From positions 1 through 64,000 of the forward strand of contig NZ_BOPF01000045.1 of assembly GCF_016863615.1 (NCBI RefSeq): 64,000 bases of DNA, read 5' to 3'. Positions 8,790 through 15,849 of this stretch are shown here, one piece after another. This DNA is from Virgisporangium aliadipatigenens. GTDB lineage: Bacteria; Actinomycetota; Actinomycetes; Mycobacteriales; Micromonosporaceae. Position 1 is the stretch's first letter; each line of letters starts with the position of its first letter. Position numbers and translations under genes: made by a program. The notes under the pieces are model-generated. The model was not told where the DNA came from and made no database searches. It was given only the letters and a program-made list of their open reading frames with translations.

Positions 8790-10502
8790 ATGGAACTGCG
8801 CATCGCCACGGACGGCGACCTCCTCGAGATCCGCCGGATCCGGCACGACGTCTACGCCGCCGAGCTGGGCCAGCACCCCCGCAACGACGACGGTGCGCTC
8901 ACCGACGACCTCGACGGCGAGAACGTCTTCATCGTCGCGGCCACGAAGGGCCGGGGGCCCACCGGCAGCGGGGACGAGATCGTCGGGTTCGTCAGCGTCA
9001 CGCCGCCGTGGCTCGGCCGGTACTCGATCGACAAGTACCTGCGGCGCGCCGACTGGCCGCCGCTGCGCGACGCCTCGGGGCTGTTCGAGGTGCGGCTGCT
9101 CACGGTGCCGCGGGGGCATCGGTCGAGCGCGGCGGCGGGGCTGCTGATGTACGCGGCGCTGCGGTGGGTGCAGGCGCACGGGGGCCGTCGCGTGGTGGCC
9201 ATCGGGCGGGCCGAGGTGCTGAGCCTCTACACCCGTGCGGGGCTGCGGCCGGTGGGGCACCGGTTCCGCAGCGGGGAGGTGACGTTCGAGCTGCTGGAGG
9301 CCGAGGTCGCCGGGCTGGCCGAACGCGCCGCCGGGAAGCGCCGTGCGCTGGAGCGGGCGCTGACGCGGTGGGACCTGCCGATGCCGTGGCAACCGTCCGG
9401 CGCGGCCGGAGCGTTTCACGGCGGGGCGTCGTTCGCCGCGATCGGCAGCGGCTTCGACACCCTGGAACGGCGCGAGCGGATCATCCCGGCCGACGTGCTC
9501 GACGCGTGGTTCCCACCGGCACCGGGGGCGGTGGAGGCCCTGCGCGGGCACGCCGGCTGGATCACCCGTTCGTCGCCGCCGACCCATGCCGACGGGCTCG
9601 TGGCGGCGATCAGCGCGGCGCGGGGTGTGCCGCCGGAGGCGATCGCCGTCGGGGCCGGCTCGTCGGATCTGGTGTTCCGGGCGTTCGGCCGGTGGCTGTC
9701 GCCGGCCAGCCGGGTGCTGCTGCCGGAGCCGACCTACGGCGAGTACGCGCACGTCCTGGAGAACGTCGTGGGCGCGCGGGTGGACCGGCTGCCGCTGCAC
9801 CCCGACGAGGACTGGCGGCTCGACAACCGGCGGCTCGGCGACGCGCTCGGGAGCGGGCGCTACGACCTGGTCGTGCTGGTCAACCCGAACAATCCGACCG
9901 GCCGCTACGAGCCGGACCTGGCCGCCGCCCTCGCGCAGGCGCCCCCGCGCACGCGGGTCTGGGTCGACGAGGCCTATCTGGAGTACACCGGCGGCGGGTC
10001 GCTGGAGGGCCTCGCCGCCGGGAGCCCGAACGTCGTCGTCTGCAAGTCGATGTCGAAGGTGTACGCGCTGTCCGGCGTGCGGGTGGCGTACCTGGTGACC
10101 GACCCGGCCGCCGCGGCGGAACTGCGCCGGTGGACGCCGCCGTGGCAGGTCGGCCTGCCGGGCCAGATCGCCGCCGTGCGCGCACTCGCCGACCCGGCCT
10201 GGTACGCCGCGCGCTGGGCGGAGACGGCCGAACTGCGCCGGAAACTGGCGGGTGCGCTCCGCGAGCGCGGTGCCACCGTGGACGACGACGTCGCCGGGAA
10301 CTTCGTGCTGGTCGACGTTCCCTCGGCGGGAGAATGCGTGGCGCGGGCCCGGCGGGACGGGGTCTACCTGCGGGACCTGTCGGACCTGTCGGCTCTTTAC
10401 CGGGGACGGGCCGTTCGCGTCTCGGTCCGTCCGGAGCGGGAACACGCGCGGATCATCGACGCGGTACTGTCTGCGCGCGATGGGGTCGTAGCGCAGAGGT
10501 AG
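8790..10502 (+). CDS. GNAT acetyltransferase fused to a class I/II (HisC-like) aminotransferase
   Basis: A 570-residue two-domain protein. Residues 1-190 are a GNAT-like N-acyltransferase (LLEIRRIRHDVYAAELGQH, FEVRLLTVPRGHRSSAAAGLLMYAALRW as the acetyl-CoA binding region, then VAIGRAEVLSLYTRAGLRPVG). After a linker rich in Arg/Ala, residues 215-570 are a PLP-dependent fold-type I aminotransferase: VLLPEPTYGEY, NPNNPTGRYEP, VDEAYLEYTGG and the PLP-lysine motif SMSKVYALSGVRVAYL, as in histidinol-phosphate aminotransferases. The ATG at 8790 is preferred over an upstream in-frame codon because residues upstream of it do not look like the family. The stop TAG lies at 10500-10502 inside a tRNA-like gene. 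It is divergent from the histidine kinase. The product is unknown; an acylated amino acid or amine metabolite is a reasonable inference. Confidence 0.85.
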   Translation: MELRIATDGDLLEIRRIRHDVYAAELGQHPRNDDGALTDDLDGENVFIVAATKGRGPTGSGDEIVGFVSVTPPWLGRYSIDKYLRRADWPPLRDASGLFEVRLLTVPRGHRSSAAAGLLMYAALRWVQAHGGRRVVAIGRAEVLSLYTRAGLRPVGHRFRSGEVTFELLEAEVAGLAERAAGKRRALERALTRWDLPMPWQPSGAAGAFHGGASFAAIGSGFDTLERRERIIPADVLDAWFPPAPGAVEALRGHAGWITRSSPPTHADGLVAAISAARGVPPEAIAVGAGSSDLVFRAFGRWLSPASRVLLPEPTYGEYAHVLENVVGARVDRLPLHPDEDWRLDNRRLGDALGSGRYDLVVLVNPNNPTGRYEPDLAAALAQAPPRTRVWVDEAYLEYTGGGSLEGLAAGSPNVVVCKSMSKVYALSGVRVAYLVTDPAAAAELRRWTPPWQVGLPGQIAAVRALADPAWYAARWAETAELRRKLAGALRERGATVDDDVAGNFVLVDVPSAGECVARARRDGVYLRDLSDLSALYRGRAVRVSVRPEREHARIIDAVLSARDGVVAQR

Positions 10503-10553
10503 TCGCGCCCGCACTCAAGCTGGAGGACGCCGGTTCGAATCCGGCCGGCCCCA
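10482..10553 (+). tRNA. tRNA-like gene, probable tRNA pseudogene or non-canonical tRNA (anticodon uncertain)
   Basis: A 72-base cloverleaf candidate. The acceptor stem is complete (GGGGTCG pairs with CGGCCCC, one G-U pair, discriminator A). The D arm has GCGC/GCGC with loop AGAGGTAGTC, which keeps the G-G of the D loop. The T arm is perfect (GCCGG-TTCGAAT-CCGGC). The anticodon arm does not fold properly: taking the loop as CTCAAGC gives anticodon CAA (Leu), but only three of five stem pairs form, the variable region is about three bases, and a Leu tRNA should have a long variable arm. There is no encoded CCA beyond the discriminator. Its first 21 bases overlap the 3' end of the aminotransferase gene. 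It is either a decayed tRNA or a tRNA with a special role. Confidence 0.55.
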
Positions 10554-10595
10554 TCGCCCGCGATCATCGCCGGTCGACCACCGAGGGGAGCCGCC

Positions 10596-12536
10596 GTGAT
10601 TCCTCCGGGAGAAGCCGCCGGATGGCTGGCCGCACGCCGGTACGGGCTGCCCGCCGCCGTCGTCGAACGCGCCACCGCACTGCGCCTCGCCGGCGACTGG
10701 CGCGGGGCCTGCGCGGCCGCCGGCGTCGACGTCGACATCGATCTCGCGACGGCCCCTGCCGGCGTCGCGGAGGATCTCCGGCACCTCGTGCCCGACCTGC
10801 TGCGCTGGCACTTCCCCCGCGAGGCCGCCGGCGGCGCGGGGCTGCTGCGCCCGGCGACGCCGGTCCGGCTGGCCACCTACGAGCGGCGGTGGTGCCTCCA
10901 GGTGATCCCGCCCGACTGCCACGAACGCCCGCAGCGCCTCACCCTGCGCGTCCTCCCCTGGGATCCGGCGGCGGTGGAGAACTGGCGGCGGGCGCCGCTC
11001 GTCGAGTCCTGGGAGCAGGCCCGGCACCTGTGGGACGCGCGGCACACGGACGCGCTGCGGGAGCGGCTCGGCGGCGCCGAGCGCACGCCGTTCTTCGAGC
11101 GCGACGCCTCTTCGCGCGGGGCGGCCGACGCCCACGGCCTTCTTCCGCGCGTCCCTGACCCGCCGGGCCGGCCCTCCGCCGCGGACCGGGCGGCCAGGAC
11201 CGAGTACCTCACCCTGCTGGCCGAGGCCGCCGAAGCCCGGGCCGCCGAAGCCCGGGCCGCCGAAGCCCGCGTCGGCGACGACGCCGCCCGGCGCGGCACG
11301 AGCGCCGAGGACGACGCGCTGGCCCGCGTCTGGCGCGCGGCCGGCATCCGGCTCGACCTGACCGAGCCCGAGCAGGGCGTCTACCGCTACTACGGCCACG
11401 GCGGCCCGGAGCTCCTGCACCTGATGCGGATCTCGCACGCCACGCTCGTCGACGACGCCCGCCGGGCGGTCGGCGACCGCGGCATCGTGGCCATGCGACC
11501 GCCGGTCCGGGCGCGGGTCCACCCGATCCTGGACCTCACGTCCGACGGGCCGGTCCTGCGACTGTCCACTGTGGAGCACGCGCGGACGCTGCCGGCCCTG
11601 CCGTCCGTCCTCTGGAGCCGTTCGCCGGACCTCGCCCTGCTGCGCGCCGGCCGGATCACCCCGGAGGCCTTGCACCCGCTGGTCGCCGCGGCCCTCTTCC
11701 CGGACCGTCCGGCCACCGCCTACCGACCACCGGCGCCCGACCTCCCCGCGTTCCCGTCGACCGTCCGGGTCCGCTGCGGTACCGGTTGGCATTCGGTCGA
11801 ACTGGGACACGGCCCCGTACGCCACCCCGACCACACCGCCGAGGAGATCACGCGGGAACGCGTCCTCGGCTCCCTGGGCGGGCCGGTCATCGGCTGCGTC
11901 GCCGCCACCCGCGCGTGGGAACGCCCCGGGCGGGTGCCGCGGGTCGTTCGGCAGCTGCGCCACCAGGCGATCCTCGCCGCCCGGCACGGCGACACCGACG
12001 CCCTCGTGCGGCTGCTCGACGCCGGGCTCGACCCGCGGATCGTCATCACCCGGCAGCAACGCACGCTGCTGCACCTGCTCGCCTGCCTCGACCGGGAACG
12101 GGCACCCGCGCTGGTGCGCCGCCTCGTCGACGCCGGCCTCGACGTCGACGCCACCGACAGCCACGAACGCACCCCGCTGCACGCGGTGCTCCTCGACGGC
12201 GGTTCGGCGGCCCTGGTCGACGCGCTCCTCGACGCCGGGGCCGACCCGCGGGCCACCGACATGTACGAGTCGCACGCCCTGCACCTGCTGCACGGCCCGG
12301 ACGCCGTGCGGGTGCTGCCCCGGCTGCTCGCGGCCGGCGCGCCGCTGGACGCGGAGGACACGTTCGCCCGCACGCCGCTGCACGCCGCGATCTCGCTCAG
12401 CCCGCCGGCCGCGCTCGTGCGGGGGCTGCTCGACGCCGGCGCCCGACCGGTCCGGGACGGGTGGGGACCGACCACCGTGGCCGTGGCCGAACAGGTGGGC
12501 CGACCCGACCTCGTGGCGCTGCTGGACGAGGGTTGA
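10596..12536 (+). CDS. Ankyrin-repeat protein of an unrecognised family, paralogue 1
   Basis: 646 residues. The N-terminal module (about 1-80: LPAAVVERATALRLAGDWRGAC, then LRHLVPDLLRWHFPRE) is shared by the four consecutive genes. A second conserved block (about 140-175) reads W-x-ARHLWDARHTDALRERLGG, then RTPFFERD. A third (about 340-440) has HPLVAAALFPD and CGTGWHSVELGHG, then GGPVIGC. From about residue 450 to 640 there are five to six ankyrin repeats, for example HGDTDALVRLLDAGLDP and ERTPLHAVLLDGGSAALVDALLDAGADP. No signal peptide, membrane helix or recognised catalytic motif is seen, so it is a cytoplasmic, probably protein-binding molecule. The GTG follows GAGGGGAG. It has an Ala-Glu-Ala-Arg expansion (15-bp repeats) near residue 215. 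The function is unknown. Confidence 0.8.
   Translation: MIPPGEAAGWLAARRYGLPAAVVERATALRLAGDWRGACAAAGVDVDIDLATAPAGVAEDLRHLVPDLLRWHFPREAAGGAGLLRPATPVRLATYERRWCLQVIPPDCHERPQRLTLRVLPWDPAAVENWRRAPLVESWEQARHLWDARHTDALRERLGGAERTPFFERDASSRGAADAHGLLPRVPDPPGRPSAADRAARTEYLTLLAEAAEARAAEARAAEARVGDDAARRGTSAEDDALARVWRAAGIRLDLTEPEQGVYRYYGHGGPELLHLMRISHATLVDDARRAVGDRGIVAMRPPVRARVHPILDLTSDGPVLRLSTVEHARTLPALPSVLWSRSPDLALLRAGRITPEALHPLVAAALFPDRPATAYRPPAPDLPAFPSTVRVRCGTGWHSVELGHGPVRHPDHTAEEITRERVLGSLGGPVIGCVAATRAWERPGRVPRVVRQLRHQAILAARHGDTDALVRLLDAGLDPRIVITRQQRTLLHLLACLDRERAPALVRRLVDAGLDVDATDSHERTPLHAVLLDGGSAALVDALLDAGADPRATDMYESHALHLLHGPDAVRVLPRLLAAGAPLDAEDTFARTPLHAAISLSPPAALVRGLLDAGARPVRDGWGPTTVAVAEQVGRPDLVALLDEG
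11226..11270 (+). repeat. Three tandem 15-bp units inside ankyrin paralogue 1
   Basis: The unit GCCGCCGAAGCCCGG is present three times in a row (last base changed in the third copy), encoding repeated Ala-Ala-Glu-Ala-Arg. In-frame units can expand or contract without a frameshift. The segment forms a short charged linker that the other three paralogues lack. Confidence 0.85.
11565..11575. repeat. Iterated palindrome TCCACTGTGGA
   Basis: Exact copy in ankyrin paralogue 1, read as Ser-Thr-Val-Glu with the rare Thr codon ACT. Confidence 0.7.
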
Positions 12537-12595
12537 CGGCGAGGCCGGGGCCGGCCCGCGTTCATGGGTGAACCTGGAATTATGAGTAGATCGAT

Positions 12596-14461
12596 GTGAT
12601 CGGGACGTTGACCGGCCGGCGGTACGGGCTCCCCGGGTGGATGCTCGCCCGCGCGACCGAGCTGCGGCTCGCGGGCGACTGGCGGGGTGCCTGCGCGACG
12701 GCCGGCGTCGACGTCGAGCCCGCGGCCGCGGCCGCCGCCGCAGCGGACCTCCCGCACCTGGTACCCGACCTGCTGCGCTGGCACTTCCCCCGGGAGCCCG
12801 GCGACGGCCTGTTCCGGATCGGTGTCGTCGCCCGGCTCACCGACGACGGCCTCACGGTGCACTCCCCGGAACGCCGCGATCATCCGCAGCGCCTGGTGCT
12901 TCGGCCGGCGGCCGATCGGGAGCCGTCGTTCGGCCGCCGGCCCCGCGCCCGCGCCGTCCAGGACTGGCGGCACCTGCGGCACCTGTGGGACGCCCGGCAC
13001 GCCGACGAACTGCGGCACCGCGTCGGCGGCGGCGACCGCACGCCGTTCTTCGAGCCCGACGGCACCCCGGCCGAACTCCCGAAGCAGCGGCCGTCCGGCG
13101 ACGACCCCGCCGCGCTGACGGAGTGGACCACGCTGCGGCACGAGGCCGGCGAGTTCGTGCGGGCGTGGGAGGAGGCCGGCTTCGCCGTCGCGCGCGCCGT
13201 CGACGCGGAGGCGTGGTTCGAGGCGCTCGGTGATCCGCGCGTGGCGTTCACGACGCTGCTGGCCGACGCGCGGCGGTTCGGCGCGGACGTGGTCGCCCTC
13301 GCGCCGCCCGACCCGCACCGCCACGTGGCGCTCGCCGTCGACCTCAGCGCGGCCCAGCCGGTGGTCCGGCTCGTGGGCGCGCCGCACGACCTGCCGCTCC
13401 TTCCGCAGCTCTCGTGGGAACGTCCGGCCGACCTCGACCTGCTCCGCGCCGGCCTGCTCCGCCCGGATCACCTGCACCCCCTGGTCCGCACGGCGCTCTT
13501 CCCCGCCCTCGCCCCCACGGAAGGCCCCGCCGCACACGGCCCGACCGCCGCGCCGCAGCCCGCCGGCCGCGACCGCGCGGAGGCCGACCGCGTCGCCGGG
13601 AGTCGTGGCGGTCGCGCCCCGGCAGGCGGTGTGGCGGGCTACGTGCCGCCGCCGACGGAGATCCCGCCGCTCCCGCTGACCGTGCGCGTCGCGTGCGGCG
13701 GTGACTGGCACCCGGCCACCGTCGCCGACAACACCCTGCACCTCCCGGCCCACTCCCCGGCCGAACTGGCCCGCGAACGCGCCGTCGCCGCCCTCGGCGG
13801 CACCCCGATCGGCTGCGCCACCGTCCGGGAGCGCTGGCGCGCCCATCCGCCCCGGCCGGTGCGGATCCTGCGCCGGCACGCGATCCTCGCCGCCAGCCAC
13901 GGCGACGGCCCCGAACTCCTGCGCCTGCTCGACGCCGGCCTCGACCCGACGCTGATGCGCACCCGCGACGGCCACACGCTCGCGCACCTGCTCGCGGGCA
14001 TCGCCCCCGAACACGCACCGGCCGTCGTGCGGCGGCTGATCGCGGCCGGCGAGGACCCGAACGCCGCCGACCGCACGGGCACGACACCGCTGCTGTTCGG
14101 GGTGCGCGGCGGCGCACCGGCGGCCACCGTGCGGGCGCTGCTGGACGCCGGCGCCGACCCGTCGGCCACGCTCGGCGCCGCCCGCCGCACGGCGTTGCAC
14201 CTGGTGCGGGGGGCGGACGCGGAGGAAACGGTGCGGCTGCTCGTGGACGCGGGCGTGCCGGTCGGGGCGCGGGACCGCTTCGGGGAGACTCCGCTGGTGC
14301 GGGCCGTCGACACCGGTTCGGTGCCGGCGGTGCGGGCGCTGCTGCGGGCCGGTGCCGACCGCACGGTCACGGACCGGTTCGGGCGCCCCCTGGTGATCAT
14401 CGCCGAGGAACGCGGCGACGACGCGACGGCGGCGCTGCTGGACGAGGAGGAGCGTCCGTGA
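12596..14461 (+). CDS. Ankyrin-repeat protein of an unrecognised family, paralogue 2
   Basis: 621 residues, same architecture as its neighbours: YGLPGWMLARATELRLAGDWRGAC and LPHLVPDLLRWHFPRE at the N-terminus, LWDARHADELRHRVGGGDRTPFFEPDG near residue 140-160, and HPLVRTALFPAL followed by CGGDWHPATV. It is then interrupted by a Pro/Ala/Arg-rich linker (about 300-345) not found in the shorter copies. Six ankyrin units follow (about 420-610), such as HGDGPELLRLLDAGLDP, AVVRRLIAAGEDPNAADRTGTTPLLFGV and AVRALLRAGADRTV. The GTG at 12596 has no good ribosome binding site, so the start is less certain than in the other copies; a 59-base gap separates it from paralogue 1. Its last four bases (GTGA) overlap the start of paralogue 3, implying translational coupling. 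Function unknown. Confidence 0.78.
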   Translation: MIGTLTGRRYGLPGWMLARATELRLAGDWRGACATAGVDVEPAAAAAAAADLPHLVPDLLRWHFPREPGDGLFRIGVVARLTDDGLTVHSPERRDHPQRLVLRPAADREPSFGRRPRARAVQDWRHLRHLWDARHADELRHRVGGGDRTPFFEPDGTPAELPKQRPSGDDPAALTEWTTLRHEAGEFVRAWEEAGFAVARAVDAEAWFEALGDPRVAFTTLLADARRFGADVVALAPPDPHRHVALAVDLSAAQPVVRLVGAPHDLPLLPQLSWERPADLDLLRAGLLRPDHLHPLVRTALFPALAPTEGPAAHGPTAAPQPAGRDRAEADRVAGSRGGRAPAGGVAGYVPPPTEIPPLPLTVRVACGGDWHPATVADNTLHLPAHSPAELARERAVAALGGTPIGCATVRERWRAHPPRPVRILRRHAILAASHGDGPELLRLLDAGLDPTLMRTRDGHTLAHLLAGIAPEHAPAVVRRLIAAGEDPNAADRTGTTPLLFGVRGGAPAATVRALLDAGADPSATLGAARRTALHLVRGADAEETVRLLVDAGVPVGARDRFGETPLVRAVDTGSVPAVRALLRAGADRTVTDRFGRPLVIIAEERGDDATAALLDEEERP

Positions 14462-15849
14462 AGACCTGGCTGACCGGCAAGCGGTACCGGCTGCCCGCAC
14501 GCATGCTGGCCGAGGCGACCGAACGCCGTGCGGCCGGCCACCGGCGCGGCGCCTGCGAGAGCGCCGGCGTGGACGTCGACGTGCACCTGTCCGACCTCGC
14601 GCGCCACCACACCGCCCGCTTCGCCGCCCAGGTCGAGGAGGATCTGGCGCACCTCGTCCCGGACCTGCTGCGCTGGCACTTCCCCGGCCCGCCGCGGGAG
14701 CGGGACGGGCTGTTCGCCCGGTACGTCACGCTGGGTCTCGCGCTCTACCGGCACGCGCCGAGCGGGCTACGGCTCCTCGCCCACGCGACGGACTGGCCGC
14801 AGCGGTTGCGGGTGTTCGTCGCGGTGCCGTCGACCGGCACGGTGCCGTGGTACGACCGGCGGCACCTGTGGGACTCCCGGTACACGGCCGGGCTGCGGCA
14901 GTTCGTCGGCGGCGACCGGCGCGCCCCGTTCTTCCACCGCGACGGCACCCCGCTGACCCGCGCCGAACTGCCCACCGCGCCGCCGCCCGAGGAGGACCGC
15001 GCGGCGTGGACCGAGTGGCAGACGCTGCACCACGCCGGGACCCGGCCGTGGCTGGACCGGGGGCACCGGCACGAGCCGTCCGGGGATCCCGGGTGGCTGC
15101 CGGCGATCGACCCGTTCCTGCCGCGCCAGGGCCGGCTGCGTCCCGAGCACCTGCATCCCCTGGTGCAGGAGTCGCTCTTTCCCGACCTGGCCGCGCCGTA
15201 CCGCTACGAGCCGCCGCGCCCGCGCCTGCCCGCGCTGCCGGTCGCGGTACGGGTCCCGTGCGGTGGCGGGTTCCACCGGCTGGTCCTGGGCGACGGCACC
15301 GTTCACGTGAAGGATCACCCGGCGGCGGAGGTGGCCCGCGAGGAGACGCTCGGCGCCCTCGGCGCGACCCGCATCGGCTGCGTGGCCGAACGCCACGAGT
15401 GGCGCACCACCTGGGGCGCCCGGCCCGACGCACCCCGCCGGCTCCGGGCCCTGTGCCGGCACGCGCTCACGGCGGCCCGGCACGGCGACGCCGACGAACT
15501 GCACCGACTGCTCGACGCCGGCCTCGACCCGGCGCTGGTGCGCACCTGGCGCCGGGGCAGCCTGCTGCACCTGCTCACCTGCTTCGACGCCCGGGTGGCT
15601 CCGGCGCTGGCGCGCCGGCTCGTGGCGGCCGGAATCCCCGTCGACGAGGCCGACCTGTGGGGCCACACTCCACTGTGGAGGGTCGGGCGGGGCGGTCGCG
15701 GCACGCCCGAGCTCTTCCGCACGCTGCTCGACCTCGGCGCCCGCCCGCCGGCCGGCGACGCGGGCGCGCGGATGGTCGAGGACCTGACGTTTCGCGCCCG
15801 GCGCGACCTGTTGGCGCTGCTGGAGGAGCGTGCGTGGAGCCCTGGCTGA
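14458..15849 (+). CDS. Ankyrin-repeat protein of an unrecognised family, paralogue 3 (short form)
   Basis: 463 residues, the shortest of the four. The N-terminal module is intact (RLPARMLAEATERRAAGHRRGAC, DLAHLVPDLLRWHFP), as are HLWDSRYTAGLRQFVGGDRRAPFFHRDGTPLTRAEL and HPLVQESLFPDLAAPYRYEPPRPRLPALPVAVRV-CGGG. The middle segment found in the other copies is shortened: the text passes quickly from GTRPWLDRG to HPLV. There are only three to four ankyrin repeats (HGDADELHRLLDAGLDPALVRTW, ALARRLVAAGIPVDEADLWGHTPLW, LFRTLLDLGARP). The start overlaps the preceding stop as GTGA and is served by GAGGAGGAG. The last 16 bases overlap paralogue 4. Confidence 0.8.
   Translation: MKTWLTGKRYRLPARMLAEATERRAAGHRRGACESAGVDVDVHLSDLARHHTARFAAQVEEDLAHLVPDLLRWHFPGPPRERDGLFARYVTLGLALYRHAPSGLRLLAHATDWPQRLRVFVAVPSTGTVPWYDRRHLWDSRYTAGLRQFVGGDRRAPFFHRDGTPLTRAELPTAPPPEEDRAAWTEWQTLHHAGTRPWLDRGHRHEPSGDPGWLPAIDPFLPRQGRLRPEHLHPLVQESLFPDLAAPYRYEPPRPRLPALPVAVRVPCGGGFHRLVLGDGTVHVKDHPAAEVAREETLGALGATRIGCVAERHEWRTTWGARPDAPRRLRALCRHALTAARHGDADELHRLLDAGLDPALVRTWRRGSLLHLLTCFDARVAPALARRLVAAGIPVDEADLWGHTPLWRVGRGGRGTPELFRTLLDLGARPPAGDAGARMVEDLTFRARRDLLALLEERAWSPG
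15669..15679. repeat. Iterated palindrome TCCACTGTGGA in a different reading frame
   Basis: Exact copy in ankyrin paralogue 3. Here the bases are read in another frame (ACT CCA CTG TGG AGG, Thr-Pro-Leu-Trp-Arg), so the DNA word, not the Ser-Thr-Val peptide, is what is conserved. Confidence 0.7.

Noticed and set aside
7973-11158. 1061-codon plus-strand frame from the histidine kinase to the ankyrin gene
   Set aside because: Runs antisense to the kinase and out of frame through the aminotransferase; no domain.
12561-12586. Sigma-70-like promoter before ankyrin paralogue 2 (TTCATG/TATGAG)
   Set aside because: The spacing is only 14 bp and neither box is a good match.
14847-15833. Upstream 329 codons of the frame of ankyrin paralogue 4
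   Set aside because: They overlap paralogue 3 out of frame; the GTG at 15834 has a good ribosome binding site and starts the conserved module.
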